Of a stretch of 64,000 bases of DNA, positions 34,383 through 42,154 are shown in pieces. Position numbers and translations under genes: made by a program. Location of the stretch: the NCBI GenBank assembly GCA_965220825.1, contig OZ244839.1:2046001-2110000 (forward strand), written 5' to 3'. Each line of letters starts with the position of its first letter. The first letter of the stretch is position 1. The stretch comes from G965220825 sp965220825 (GTDB lineage: Bacteria; Pseudomonadota; Alphaproteobacteria; UBA828). The notes under the pieces were generated by a model that was given only the letters and a program-made list of their open reading frames with translations, made no database searches and was not told the origin of the DNA.

Positions 34383-35459
34383 ATGGCCGCGGCGCCTCCC
34401 ATCCTCGAGCTCGACGGCGTTTCCAAGCGCTATGACCGGACGGTCGTCGCCGACTCGCTGAGCCTCCGTATCCTGACCGGCGAGTTCTTCACCTTTCTCG
34501 GGCCCAGCGGCTCGGGCAAATCGTCCACCTTGCGCATCGTTGCGGGCCTCCTCCGCCCGGATTCGGGCCGCGTGCGCATAGAGGGCCGGGACGTGAGCGG
34601 CGTACCGCCATGGCGACGGAACCTCGGGATGGTGTTCCAGCAATATGCCGTCTTCCCCCACATGACGGTGGCGGAGAACATCGCCTACGGCCTCAAGGTC
34701 CGGCGCATGCCCCGGCGCGAGCGGGCACAGAGGGTCGAGGAGCTGGTGAGCCTGGTCGGCCTCTCGGGCATGGAGGGCAAGAACGTCACGCTCCTGAGCG
34801 GCGGCGAACAGCAGCGCGTCGCCGTCGCCCGGGCGCTGGCGCCGCGACCGGCGATCCTGCTGCTCGACGAGCCGCTGGCGGCTCTCGACGAGAAGATCCG
34901 CCGCGAGATGCAGAGCGAGTTGAAGCGCCTCCAGCGGAGCACCGGCTGTACCTTCCTCTACGTCACCCACGACCAGGAGGAAGCCCTCACCATGAGCGAC
35001 CGTATCGCCGTGCTGAACCGGGGCGCCTGCGTGCAGTGCGATCGCCCGGAGGAGCTGTTCCGCCGCCCCCGGGCGCGCTTCGTCGCAAGTTTCTTTCGTG
35101 GCTGCAACGTGCTGGAAGCGCGGCTCCTCGGGGCGGGCCCCGACGGCACCGCCATCGAGATCGGGGGAGAGACGATCACCGTCGAGAGCGGCGACGGCCC
35201 GCCGCGGGAGGCGGGGAGCTGCGAGGTCGCCTTGCGCGCGGAGAACATTCTGGTCGGGGCCGCGGCACGGCAAGCCCCGATCCGCCTTCGGACGAGGCTG
35301 CTGGAAATGGTCTACCGCGGCACCAATGTGGACCACCATCTCGAGCTCGGGGACGGGCAGCGGGCGGTCGCGACCTCCACCCGCCGCGAAGCCCCCGCCG
35401 CGCCCGCCGCCGTTTCCGCGGGCTTCCGGCCCGAGGACGTGATCCTGCTCGCCGAGTGA
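34383..35459 (+). CDS. Polyamine/iron-type ABC transporter ATP-binding protein
   Basis: A 358-residue ATPase with Walker A GPSGSGKSS, Q-loop VFQQYAVFPHM, signature LLSGGEQQRVAVARAL, Walker B ILLLDEPLAALD and H-loop YVTHDQEEALTMSDRI. A TOBE-like C-terminus follows (about 280-358). The ATG at 34383 lies 63 bp after another in-frame start that falls within the divergent amidase's leader. The two permeases and binding protein that should work with it are encoded convergently on the minus strand from 38372 down to 35470, so the importer is split into two transcription units. Confidence 0.9.
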   Translation: MAAAPPILELDGVSKRYDRTVVADSLSLRILTGEFFTFLGPSGSGKSSTLRIVAGLLRPDSGRVRIEGRDVSGVPPWRRNLGMVFQQYAVFPHMTVAENIAYGLKVRRMPRRERAQRVEELVSLVGLSGMEGKNVTLLSGGEQQRVAVARALAPRPAILLLDEPLAALDEKIRREMQSELKRLQRSTGCTFLYVTHDQEEALTMSDRIAVLNRGACVQCDRPEELFRRPRARFVASFFRGCNVLEARLLGAGPDGTAIEIGGETITVESGDGPPREAGSCEVALRAENILVGAAARQAPIRLRTRLLEMVYRGTNVDHHLELGDGQRAVATSTRREAPAAPAAVSAGFRPEDVILLAE

Positions 35460-35469
35460 CGGGCGCCGC

Positions 35470-36270
35470 TCAGGGCCGGGCGCGGGCCTCCCGCATGGCT
35501 TGCCGGGCGCCCATGGCACTCAGCAGGAGTACCAGGCCGAAGGTCACGACGATCAGCAGCCCCATGAGCGCGAAGAGCGTCGGCGTAAGGCCGATCTGCT
35601 TGAAGGTCGACCAGATGTAGGTCTGTACGGTGTTGTGCGGGCCTTGAACCATGGTCGTCCGGATCGTCTCGTTGAACGAGATGATCATGGAGAAGATCGC
35701 CGCCCCCACCACGCCGGGATAGATCAGCGGCAGTTCTATATCGAAGAAGGCGCGCCAGCGGTTCGCCCCGCTCAGATGGGCCGCCTCCAGGAACACCGGA
35801 TCGAAGGTCGCCATCGCCGTCAGCAGGATCAGAAACGCGAAGGGCAGCGCCCAGACGATGTGGACGACCACGATCGAGAGAAGCGAGGCCGGGATTCCGA
35901 GCTCCCGGAAGAAGAACCCCGTCGCGACGCCCATGCTGATACCGGGGACGAAGAGCGGCAGCAGCATGAGGATGATGATCAGCCGGCGGACGCGAAGCTC
36001 GCGCACCGCCCGTGCCGCCAGCAGCGCCAGCACCGTCGTCGCCAGGCCGACGACGACTGCGACGATCACCGAGGTCTCGAAGGCCTGCACGAGGATGGGA
36101 TTGCTCCACATCTCGACATACCAGCGCAAGGTGAAGGCGGGCGCGTCGGTGATCTGGCCGAACTGATAGCGGGCGGTGGCGGAGAGGATGAGCGGCGGCA
36201 CCAGCGGCGCATACAGGAAGGCGAGCGCCACCACGGTCACCACCCAGAAAACCGCGCGGGAGCCCTTCAT
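35470..36270 (-). CDS. Polyamine-type ABC transporter permease (PotC-like)
   Basis: A 266-residue inner-membrane protein with six predicted helices. The EAA-type loop is intact (PVFLEAAHLSGANRWRAFFD then IELPLIYPG), and the C-terminal half has FSMIISFNETIRTTMVQGPH, typical of the PotC group. It starts directly after the stop of the other permease (36271), so the two are co-translated. It is the last gene of the minus-strand transport unit and converges with the ATPase gene 10 bp away. Confidence 0.91.
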   Translation of the reverse strand: MKGSRAVFWVVTVVALAFLYAPLVPPLILSATARYQFGQITDAPAFTLRWYVEMWSNPILVQAFETSVIVAVVVGLATTVLALLAARAVRELRVRRLIIILMLLPLFVPGISMGVATGFFFRELGIPASLLSIVVVHIVWALPFAFLILLTAMATFDPVFLEAAHLSGANRWRAFFDIELPLIYPGVVGAAIFSMIISFNETIRTTMVQGPHNTVQTYIWSTFKQIGLTPTLFALMGLLIVVTFGLVLLLSAMGARQAMREARARP

Positions 36271-37140
36271 TCACGCGCTCCGTATCAGCACCTTGCCGAG
36301 GAAGGAACGAACGTCGAAGCCGAGATACCAGGCGAGCAGCAGGACGGTCATGAAGGCGACCACCACGCTCGACATGGCTGCCGCCAGCGGATAGTGGAGC
36401 ACCTCCATGGCGCTCGCGATGGTGTTGCCCATCAGCTCGTAGCCGGCACCGCCCAGGATCAGCGGAACGGCGCTTTCGCCGAACACGCCGACAAAGCCGA
36501 AGATGGCGGCCGCAAAGACGCCGGGGAGCGAAAGCGGCAGGGTCACCCGGAAGAAGGTGACGAAGGGGTTCGCGCCCAGCATCCAGCTCGCCTCGATCTG
36601 GCGCCTGTCTATCCCTGCGAGGGAGAGCCAGAGCGGGAACACCATGAACGGCATATATGCCGCAACCAGCCCGACATAGACCGAGAAATCGCTGAACAGC
36701 AGCCAATCCACCGGACCGTCGCTCAAGCCCAGCGCGGCGATCCCTTCGTTGATCGGCCCGTTGCGGCCCAGCAGATAGGACCAGGCGAAATTGCGGATGA
36801 CATAGTTGACCAGGAACGGGATCGTGATCAGAAGCAGGACGATGCGCACGATGCGCCGGGGTGCGCGAAAGGCCAGGAAATAGGCGATGGGATAGGCGAT
36901 GACGAGGCCGATCGCCGTGGCGACCGGCGCCACGATCAGGCTGCGCTCCAGCACCACGATGCGCACGCCTTCGAAGAACTCGAGATAGGACTGGGGCGAG
37001 AGGGCGGGCTCCACCGTGAAGCCCACCCTCTGCCAGAAGCTCACGGCGACGGTGATCGCGAGCGGCCCGATCACGAACACCAGGACGAACGCGATCGGCA
37101 GCAGCAACAGGGCGTAGCGCGGCAGGGCCGTCAGCACCAT
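36271..37140 (-). CDS. Polyamine-type ABC transporter permease (PotB-like)
   Basis: A 289-residue inner-membrane protein with six predicted helices, read from ATG 37140. Family marks are YPIAYFLAFRAP, PFLVNYVIRNFAWSYLLGRN, the coupling loop RRQIEASWMLGANPFVTFFR followed by VTLPLSLPG, and FGESAVPLILGGAG. It follows the binding-protein gene by 53 bp and abuts the second permease. Together with the ATPase encoded on the other strand, it should form a second polyamine-like importer in this window. Confidence 0.91.
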   Translation of the reverse strand: MVLTALPRYALLLLPIAFVLVFVIGPLAITVAVSFWQRVGFTVEPALSPQSYLEFFEGVRIVVLERSLIVAPVATAIGLVIAYPIAYFLAFRAPRRIVRIVLLLITIPFLVNYVIRNFAWSYLLGRNGPINEGIAALGLSDGPVDWLLFSDFSVYVGLVAAYMPFMVFPLWLSLAGIDRRQIEASWMLGANPFVTFFRVTLPLSLPGVFAAAIFGFVGVFGESAVPLILGGAGYELMGNTIASAMEVLHYPLAAAMSSVVVAFMTVLLLAWYLGFDVRSFLGKVLIRSA

Positions 37141-37193
37141 GGGTCGCCGGACGGTCTCGCGCCCCCGCCGCGAGATGTGCGCGCCGGCCCGCC

Positions 37194-38372
37194 CTAGGCC
37201 GCCTTGAAGCGCGCCCAGGCCGATTCGTGTTCGATATAGGCCGCCGGCCAGCGGTTGTGCCAGATACCGCCGAACTCGACCTTCCGCTTCACATTGGCGT
37301 CATTGGCCTGCGCCGCGTCCGCCTCGCCTTCGGCGAATTCGCCCGGATTGGCGGCGGCGTAGCCCGGTGCCTGCGAGTTGGTCATGTAGCCCCGCATGGC
37401 GCTGATCTTCGCCCCGTACCAGGGCCCCAGCATGAAATCGAAGAGGTCGTAGATCGCCTGCGTATGCTCCTCGGAGCGGTCGGGGTTGTTGGTGATGTAA
37501 CCCGACATGGCCCAGAGCAGATAGCCCTCCTCGGGCGTGGCATAGATGGTCCGCACCCCCTGCTTGTTGGCGGCGATGACCATGGGCTCCCAGCCGTCCA
37601 GCACCACGACTTCCTTGTTGAGCAGCAGGTTGACGGCCTGCTCGAAGCTCGTCCAGAGAACGCGGAACTGCCCTTCCTTCTTCTTTTCGATGAGGAAATC
37701 GACAACGGCGTTGATCTCCTCCTTCGTCATGTCCACGGGATTCCGGATGTCCGCGAGGCCGGCATGCTTGAGATACATCGCCGTCTTGTAGCCGGCGGTG
37801 GTGTAGTTGTCCTCGAGCGCCACATAGCCCTTATATTGCGGGTCGAAGAGCGCGCCGAAGGAATCGACGGAGCCCTCGCCCCCGGTCTCGTCCGGCAGGT
37901 AGCAGATGGATTCGCCCTGCAGGATGGTCGGGATGCCGTAGATCCGGCCGTCATGGGCGATATGGGGCCAGCCCGGCGCGCCTTCGACGAAATACTGGCC
38001 GATATAGTCGTTCTTCGCCCAGTTCGGCATTCGGGAAGGATCCACCGGCAGCACGAGGCCGAGCTGCGCAAGGGGCTCCTGCACGCCGCCCACGATATGG
38101 AGGGCGTCATAGGCCCCCGTTCCGCCGCCACCGAGCAGCAGGTTGATGATGGTGGCCGGCGCGTTGCCGATGGCGACGAGATTGACGTCCCATCCTGTCC
38201 TGTTCGTGAAGCGCGACCAGTCGCCGGCCGGATCGCCGACACCGATATCGGCAAGCGTGACCGCCCCCGAAGCCGCAAGCGCCTTGGACCACGGGGCGCC
38301 GCCGAGCGCGAGGCCGAGGCCCAGGCCGCCGGCCTTCAACAGTGATCGCCGGTTGAGATCAAGCGTGCGCAT
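37194..38372 (-). CDS. Polyamine-type ABC substrate-binding protein with TAT signal
   Basis: A 392-residue exported protein. The N-terminus has a compact twin-arginine signal (LNRRSLLKAGGLGLGLALGG, cut near KALAA). The mature part resembles PotD/SBP_bac_8 proteins (GQYFVEGAPGWPHIAHDGRI, YGIPTILQGESICYLPD, VNLLLNKEVVVLDGWEPMVI). A strong GGAGGTGAATC precedes ATG 38372. It heads the minus-strand transport unit. It is only distantly similar to the binding protein at 17725, so the two importers probably take different ligands. Confidence 0.91.
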   Translation of the reverse strand: MRTLDLNRRSLLKAGGLGLGLALGGAPWSKALAASGAVTLADIGVGDPAGDWSRFTNRTGWDVNLVAIGNAPATIINLLLGGGGTGAYDALHIVGGVQEPLAQLGLVLPVDPSRMPNWAKNDYIGQYFVEGAPGWPHIAHDGRIYGIPTILQGESICYLPDETGGEGSVDSFGALFDPQYKGYVALEDNYTTAGYKTAMYLKHAGLADIRNPVDMTKEEINAVVDFLIEKKKEGQFRVLWTSFEQAVNLLLNKEVVVLDGWEPMVIAANKQGVRTIYATPEEGYLLWAMSGYITNNPDRSEEHTQAIYDLFDFMLGPWYGAKISAMRGYMTNSQAPGYAAANPGEFAEGEADAAQANDANVKRKVEFGGIWHNRWPAAYIEHESAWARFKAA

Positions 38373-38600
38373 GATTCACCTCCGTCGGTTCGATGAGCGT
38401 CTTGATGCGCGCGAGCGGCTTTCCCCCATGGGCGCCGCTTTCTGCCATCATAGGCCCGCGGGCGAGAGGGAGTCGATCAGACCTTCGCGCCCGGTCATGC
38501 GCCTTCGGGGAGATTGGTCGTGACAAGCGAAGCTTCAGCGCGAAAGGAGCGCGGGATACGGCGGGAAGCCCGGCCCGGGGCGCGCACGGCGTCTTCGCCC

Positions 38601-39035
38601 ATGGAACTCGCCTTCCAGGAGGCCGAGGCGGCCTATGCCCGCGGCGAGGTGCCGGTCGGCGCGGTCCTGGTGGACGGGCGGACCGGCGCGGTGCTTGCGC
38701 GCGCGGGCAATGCGATGCGGGAGACCGGCGATCCCACGGCCCATGCCGAGCTCACGGCGATCCAGGCGGCGGCGCGGACATGCGGCGCGGAGCGGCTGCG
38801 GCACTGCGACCTTTACGTAACCCTCGAGCCTTGCGCCATGTGCGCCCAAGCGGCGGCCCTCGCCCGCCTGCGGCGGCTCTATTACGGCGCGCCGGATCCG
38901 AAGGGCGGCGGCGTCGACCACGGCGCACGCATCTTCACGCTCCCCACCTGCCACCACAGGCCGGAGGTCTATGGCGGTATCGGGGAGGCGCGCGCCGCGG
39001 CGCTGCTGCGGCGCTTCTTCGAAGAGCGCCGCTAA
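38601..39035 (+). CDS. tadA: tRNA-specific adenosine deaminase TadA
   Basis: A 144-residue enzyme that converts adenosine 34 of tRNA-Arg(ACG) to inosine. The zinc and catalytic residues are His48-Ala-Glu50 in PTAHAEL and Cys78/Cys81 in LEPCAMC. The protein begins MELAFQEAEAAYARGEVPVG, the usual start of the family; the frame is open for 87 bp upstream, but those residues look like non-coding Arg-rich sequence. It sits alone between the minus-strand binding-protein gene and the minus-strand cupin gene. Confidence 0.93.
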   Translation: MELAFQEAEAAYARGEVPVGAVLVDGRTGAVLARAGNAMRETGDPTAHAELTAIQAAARTCGAERLRHCDLYVTLEPCAMCAQAAALARLRRLYYGAPDPKGGGVDHGARIFTLPTCHHRPEVYGGIGEARAAALLRRFFEERR

Positions 39036-39053
39036 GCGCCGCATCCCGCCGGG

Positions 39054-39506
39054 CTAGGCCGGACGCGGCGTCCCGCCGTCTTCCTCCCAGCCCGGCGGCG
39101 CTGCGCAGGGTTCCGTCCCCATGTCGGCGGGGAGCGATACCTCGATCAGGTCGAAATTCTCCGACGTTGCCGTCTCGTTATGCGGCGTCCCGCCCGGGAT
39201 GTAGAGCGAATCCCCTTCCCCGATACGGACGCTGCCGTCCTCGAACGCGAGCTCCACCCAGCCCTTCAACATGAAGACGAGCTGGCCTTCGCAGAGATGG
39301 ACGTGCCAGCCGGTGGGGCGCGAGAGCCCGGCCTCGGCCGAGGTGACCTGGGCACGGAGCCGCCCGCCGCTCGCCGCGGTCACCCCCAGGTCGCGATATT
39401 TGAGGAAATCCCGCCGGCCCGGGACGAATGTGGGATCGTCCTTTCGCACCAGCGTGTAGGCGGGCGCGCTCCCGGCCCGCTCCAGCGTCTTGGCTGCCGC
39501 CTTCAT
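39054..39506 (-). CDS. Small cupin-domain protein
   Basis: A 150-residue single-domain cupin. The metal-binding pattern is present: GWHVHLCEGQLVFMLKG (two His and a Glu) and, in motif 2, YIPGGTPHNETA (His). The start at 39506 has GGGAGGAC seven bases upstream; the frame runs further into the 2-oxoglutarate oxygenase gene. Such proteins act as sugar or small-molecule binding sensors or as simple dioxygenases and isomerases. It follows the oxygenase gene on the same strand by 85 bp. No substrate is evident. Confidence 0.85.
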   Translation of the reverse strand: MKAAAKTLERAGSAPAYTLVRKDDPTFVPGRRDFLKYRDLGVTAASGGRLRAQVTSAEAGLSRPTGWHVHLCEGQLVFMLKGWVELAFEDGSVRIGEGDSLYIPGGTPHNETATSENFDLIEVSLPADMGTEPCAAPPGWEEDGGTPRPA

Positions 39507-39591
39507 GGCTTTGTCCTCCCCGTCGCAGGTTCCGTCGGCGTCTGAAAGCCCCGTACGCGGAACCTTTCGTCTCCGCCCACGTCGCGCCTTC

Positions 39592-40635
39592 TCAGCCGGC
39601 CTGTTCCTCCGCCTCCGGATAGAACCAGGCTTTCGGGCGCCCTTCGGCCTTCCCTTCCGCGAGCCCCGGCGCACGCTGCTTGGTGAGCTTCGCGGTGATG
39701 TGATCGCCCGAGGTGGTGCGGTCGTAGCGCGCCGGGGCATCCGCACTCACGCAGGTCGGCATGCACTCGATCACCGCGTCGTAATTCGGCTGGTGGAAGA
39801 AGATCAGCGAGAGGCGGTCGTGATGGGCCTCCCCGCGGGCCGGGTTCTTCACCCGATGCATGGTGGACCGCCAGCGGTCGTTGGTCCATTCGGCCATCAG
39901 GTCGCCGAGATTGACCGAGAAGGCTCCGGAAAACCAGGGAACGTCCTCCCACTCTCCATGGCGGTTCAGTATCTGCAGACCGCCGATGCCGGTGTCGCTC
40001 AGCACGAGGGTGAGGCTGCCATAGTCCGTATGGGCGCCGCCTCGAAGCTGGCCGTCCAGAGGCGCTTCGGCCTGTGCCGGGTAGTAGATGGCGCTGAAAT
40101 TGGTGATGTGCTTGTCGATCTTGGGCTGGAAGAAGCCTTCGGGCATATCGAGCGCGAGCGCGAAGAGGCGCATCGTGTCTGCCGAAAGCCGCGTCATTTC
40201 CCGATAGTAGGCCTCCCAGATTCGCGCCATGCCCTCGGGCCGGTCCGGCCAGATGTTGGGTGCGAAATAGCGCGCGCCGGCGGCGCCGTAGTGATATTCG
40301 TCGCACGCCGCATCCACGGGACCCATGCTGTAGGCCTCCTTGAGGTCCGGCGGGCTGACTTCGTCGAGGCTGTAGGCGAGGCTCTCGGTGCCGGGCGGCG
40401 TGTAACCGCGGTAGCGGTCCGCCGGCATCCTGTGTTTCATCTTCTCCCAGAAGGGCCGTGCGAAATAGGCGCGGGAGACGGCCTGCATCTCGGAAATCAG
40501 CGTCTCCGGCACGCCGTGGCCGGATATTACCAGCCAGCCGAACTCGCGGCAGGCTTCATCCACAGCCTTCGCGCAGGCCTTTCGATCCTTCTCCGAGCCG
40601 TTAAGAAACGGCTCCATGTCGATAAGCGGGATCAT
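39592..40635 (-). CDS. 2-oxoglutarate/Fe(II)-dependent oxygenase, isopenicillin N synthase family
   Basis: A 347-residue cytosolic oxygenase of the DIOX_N/2OG-FeII family. The N-terminal domain begins MIPLIDMEPF and contains CREFGWLVISGHGVPETLI. The iron ligands are His202 and Asp204 (GGAHTDYGSL) and His260 (STMHRV); the 2-oxoglutarate anchor is Arg274-x-Ser276 (DRLSLIFF). The family hydroxylates small molecules or makes ethylene-like products; the substrate here is unknown. It is divergent from the M20 hydrolase gene across about 100 bp and precedes the cupin, so the three may form a small catabolic cluster. Confidence 0.9.
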   Translation of the reverse strand: MIPLIDMEPFLNGSEKDRKACAKAVDEACREFGWLVISGHGVPETLISEMQAVSRAYFARPFWEKMKHRMPADRYRGYTPPGTESLAYSLDEVSPPDLKEAYSMGPVDAACDEYHYGAAGARYFAPNIWPDRPEGMARIWEAYYREMTRLSADTMRLFALALDMPEGFFQPKIDKHITNFSAIYYPAQAEAPLDGQLRGGAHTDYGSLTLVLSDTGIGGLQILNRHGEWEDVPWFSGAFSVNLGDLMAEWTNDRWRSTMHRVKNPARGEAHHDRLSLIFFHQPNYDAVIECMPTCVSADAPARYDRTTSGDHITAKLTKQRAPGLAEGKAEGRPKAWFYPEAEEQAG

Positions 40636-40737
40636 GGCCTATTTGCCCGCTCTCGGGCGGTGCCGTCAACCGCTGCAGGCTACGCGCCCACGCCTCCGCC
40701 TGCTATCCTCGGCGCACGCCTTGGAAGGGAGCAAGCC

Positions 40738-41925
40738 ATGCCTGTGGTCAACCGCATCGCCGCGATCCACGACGAGATGACGGCGTGGCGGCGGGATATC
40801 CACGCCCACCCCGAACTCGGCTTCGAGGAGACTCGCACCGCCGCACTGGTGGCGGAGAAACTCGAATCCTTCGGTATCGAAGTGCATCGGGGGCTCGCGA
40901 AGACCGGCGTCGTCGGCGTGCTCCGGGGCGAAGACGGCGAGCGGGCCATCGCGCTCCGGGCGGACATGGACGCGCTCCCCATCCTGGAGCAAAGCGAGGC
41001 CGCGCACTGCTCGGTGCATGACGGCAAGATGCACGCCTGCGGCCATGACGGCCACACCACCATGCTGCTGGGCGCGGCCTGCTATCTCGCGGAGACCCGC
41101 AACTTCCGGGGCACGGTCTATTTCGTGTTCCAACCCGCGGAGGAAGGGCTCGGCGGCGGGGAGGCCATGGTAAAGGACGGGCTGTTCGAACACTTTCCGG
41201 CGGAGGCGGTCTACGGGATGCACAACTGGCCGGGCCTGCCCGCCGGCGAGTTCGCGGTCCGCGCCGGGCCCATGATGGCGGCGTGCGACGAGTTCGAAAT
41301 AACCGTCGAAGGCGCCGGCGCGCATGGCGCCATGCCCCATCTCGGCGTGGACCCGATCGCAACGGCCGCACAGATCGTCTCGGCCCTGCAGACGATCGTT
41401 TCGCGGACCGTCGACCCCCTCGATGCGGCGGTGGTGAGCGTCACGAAGATTCACGCCGGCGACGCCTTCAACGTCATCCCGCCCACGGCACGGCTCGGCG
41501 GCACGGTGCGCACCTTCAAGCCCGCGGTGCGGGAGACGGTGGCGGCCGCGATTCGCCGCGTGGCGGAGAACACCGCCGCGGCGCTCGGCGCGCAGGCGGC
41601 GGTACGCATCGACGCCCGCTTCCCCGCGACGGTCAACACAGCGGACGAGACCAACCGCGCCGCCACCGCTGCCGAGCGCGTGGCGGGCCCCGGCAAGGTG
41701 CGCCGCGACCTCCCGCCCTCCATGGGCTCGGAGGACTTCGCCTGCATGCTCGAAGCACGCCCCGGAAGCTATGTCTGGATCGGCAACGGCCAAGAGGAAG
41801 GCGGCTGCTTCCTCCACAATCCGGGCTACGACTTCAACGACAAAATCCTCCCCATCGGCGCCAGCTACTGGGCAACCCTAGTCGAAAACGAACTCAAGAC
41901 GGACGCTCCGGCGGCGACCGTATGA
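40738..41925 (+). CDS. M20 family amidohydrolase (hippurate hydrolase-like)
   Basis: A 395-residue metallo-amidohydrolase, ATG 40738 after GAAGGGAG. Family motifs are RRDIHAHPELGFEE, LRADMDALPI (Asp77), HACGHDGHTTMLLGAA (Cys101, His103), FQPAEEGLGGGEAMV and YGMHNWPGLP. Relatives remove acyl groups from N-acyl amino acids, indole-acetyl-amino acids or similar. The adjoining 2-oxoglutarate oxygenase and cupin could act on the same compound (inference). It is the last normal-composition gene before an AT-rich island begins. Confidence 0.93.
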   Translation: MPVVNRIAAIHDEMTAWRRDIHAHPELGFEETRTAALVAEKLESFGIEVHRGLAKTGVVGVLRGEDGERAIALRADMDALPILEQSEAAHCSVHDGKMHACGHDGHTTMLLGAACYLAETRNFRGTVYFVFQPAEEGLGGGEAMVKDGLFEHFPAEAVYGMHNWPGLPAGEFAVRAGPMMAACDEFEITVEGAGAHGAMPHLGVDPIATAAQIVSALQTIVSRTVDPLDAAVVSVTKIHAGDAFNVIPPTARLGGTVRTFKPAVRETVAAAIRRVAENTAAALGAQAAVRIDARFPATVNTADETNRAATAAERVAGPGKVRRDLPPSMGSEDFACMLEARPGSYVWIGNGQEEGGCFLHNPGYDFNDKILPIGASYWATLVENELKTDAPAATV

Positions 41926-42154
41926 ATCCGCGGGGCTATCGGGGGCGGGCGGGACGAACGGCGAACGCCGATGCTCGCAGCATCGATTGTAGTGAGACGG
42001 TTATCACCTGACAGTTTGGCTGGCGCCCGCGCGGGAGCGAAGCGGGTGGTATACGTGTCGTTCAACTTCACCTACCAACCCAGTGGTTCAGCAAAAAATG
42101 TAACCTTGTTGACATGGAAATTCGAAGAGCCGCCCCGTCGGTGCACTTCCACCG

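Noticed and set aside
31445..34435. A 996-codon plus-strand open frame
   Set aside because: It runs antisense through map, sfsA and amidase, all of which have clear catalytic motifs; its own translation has low-complexity composition.
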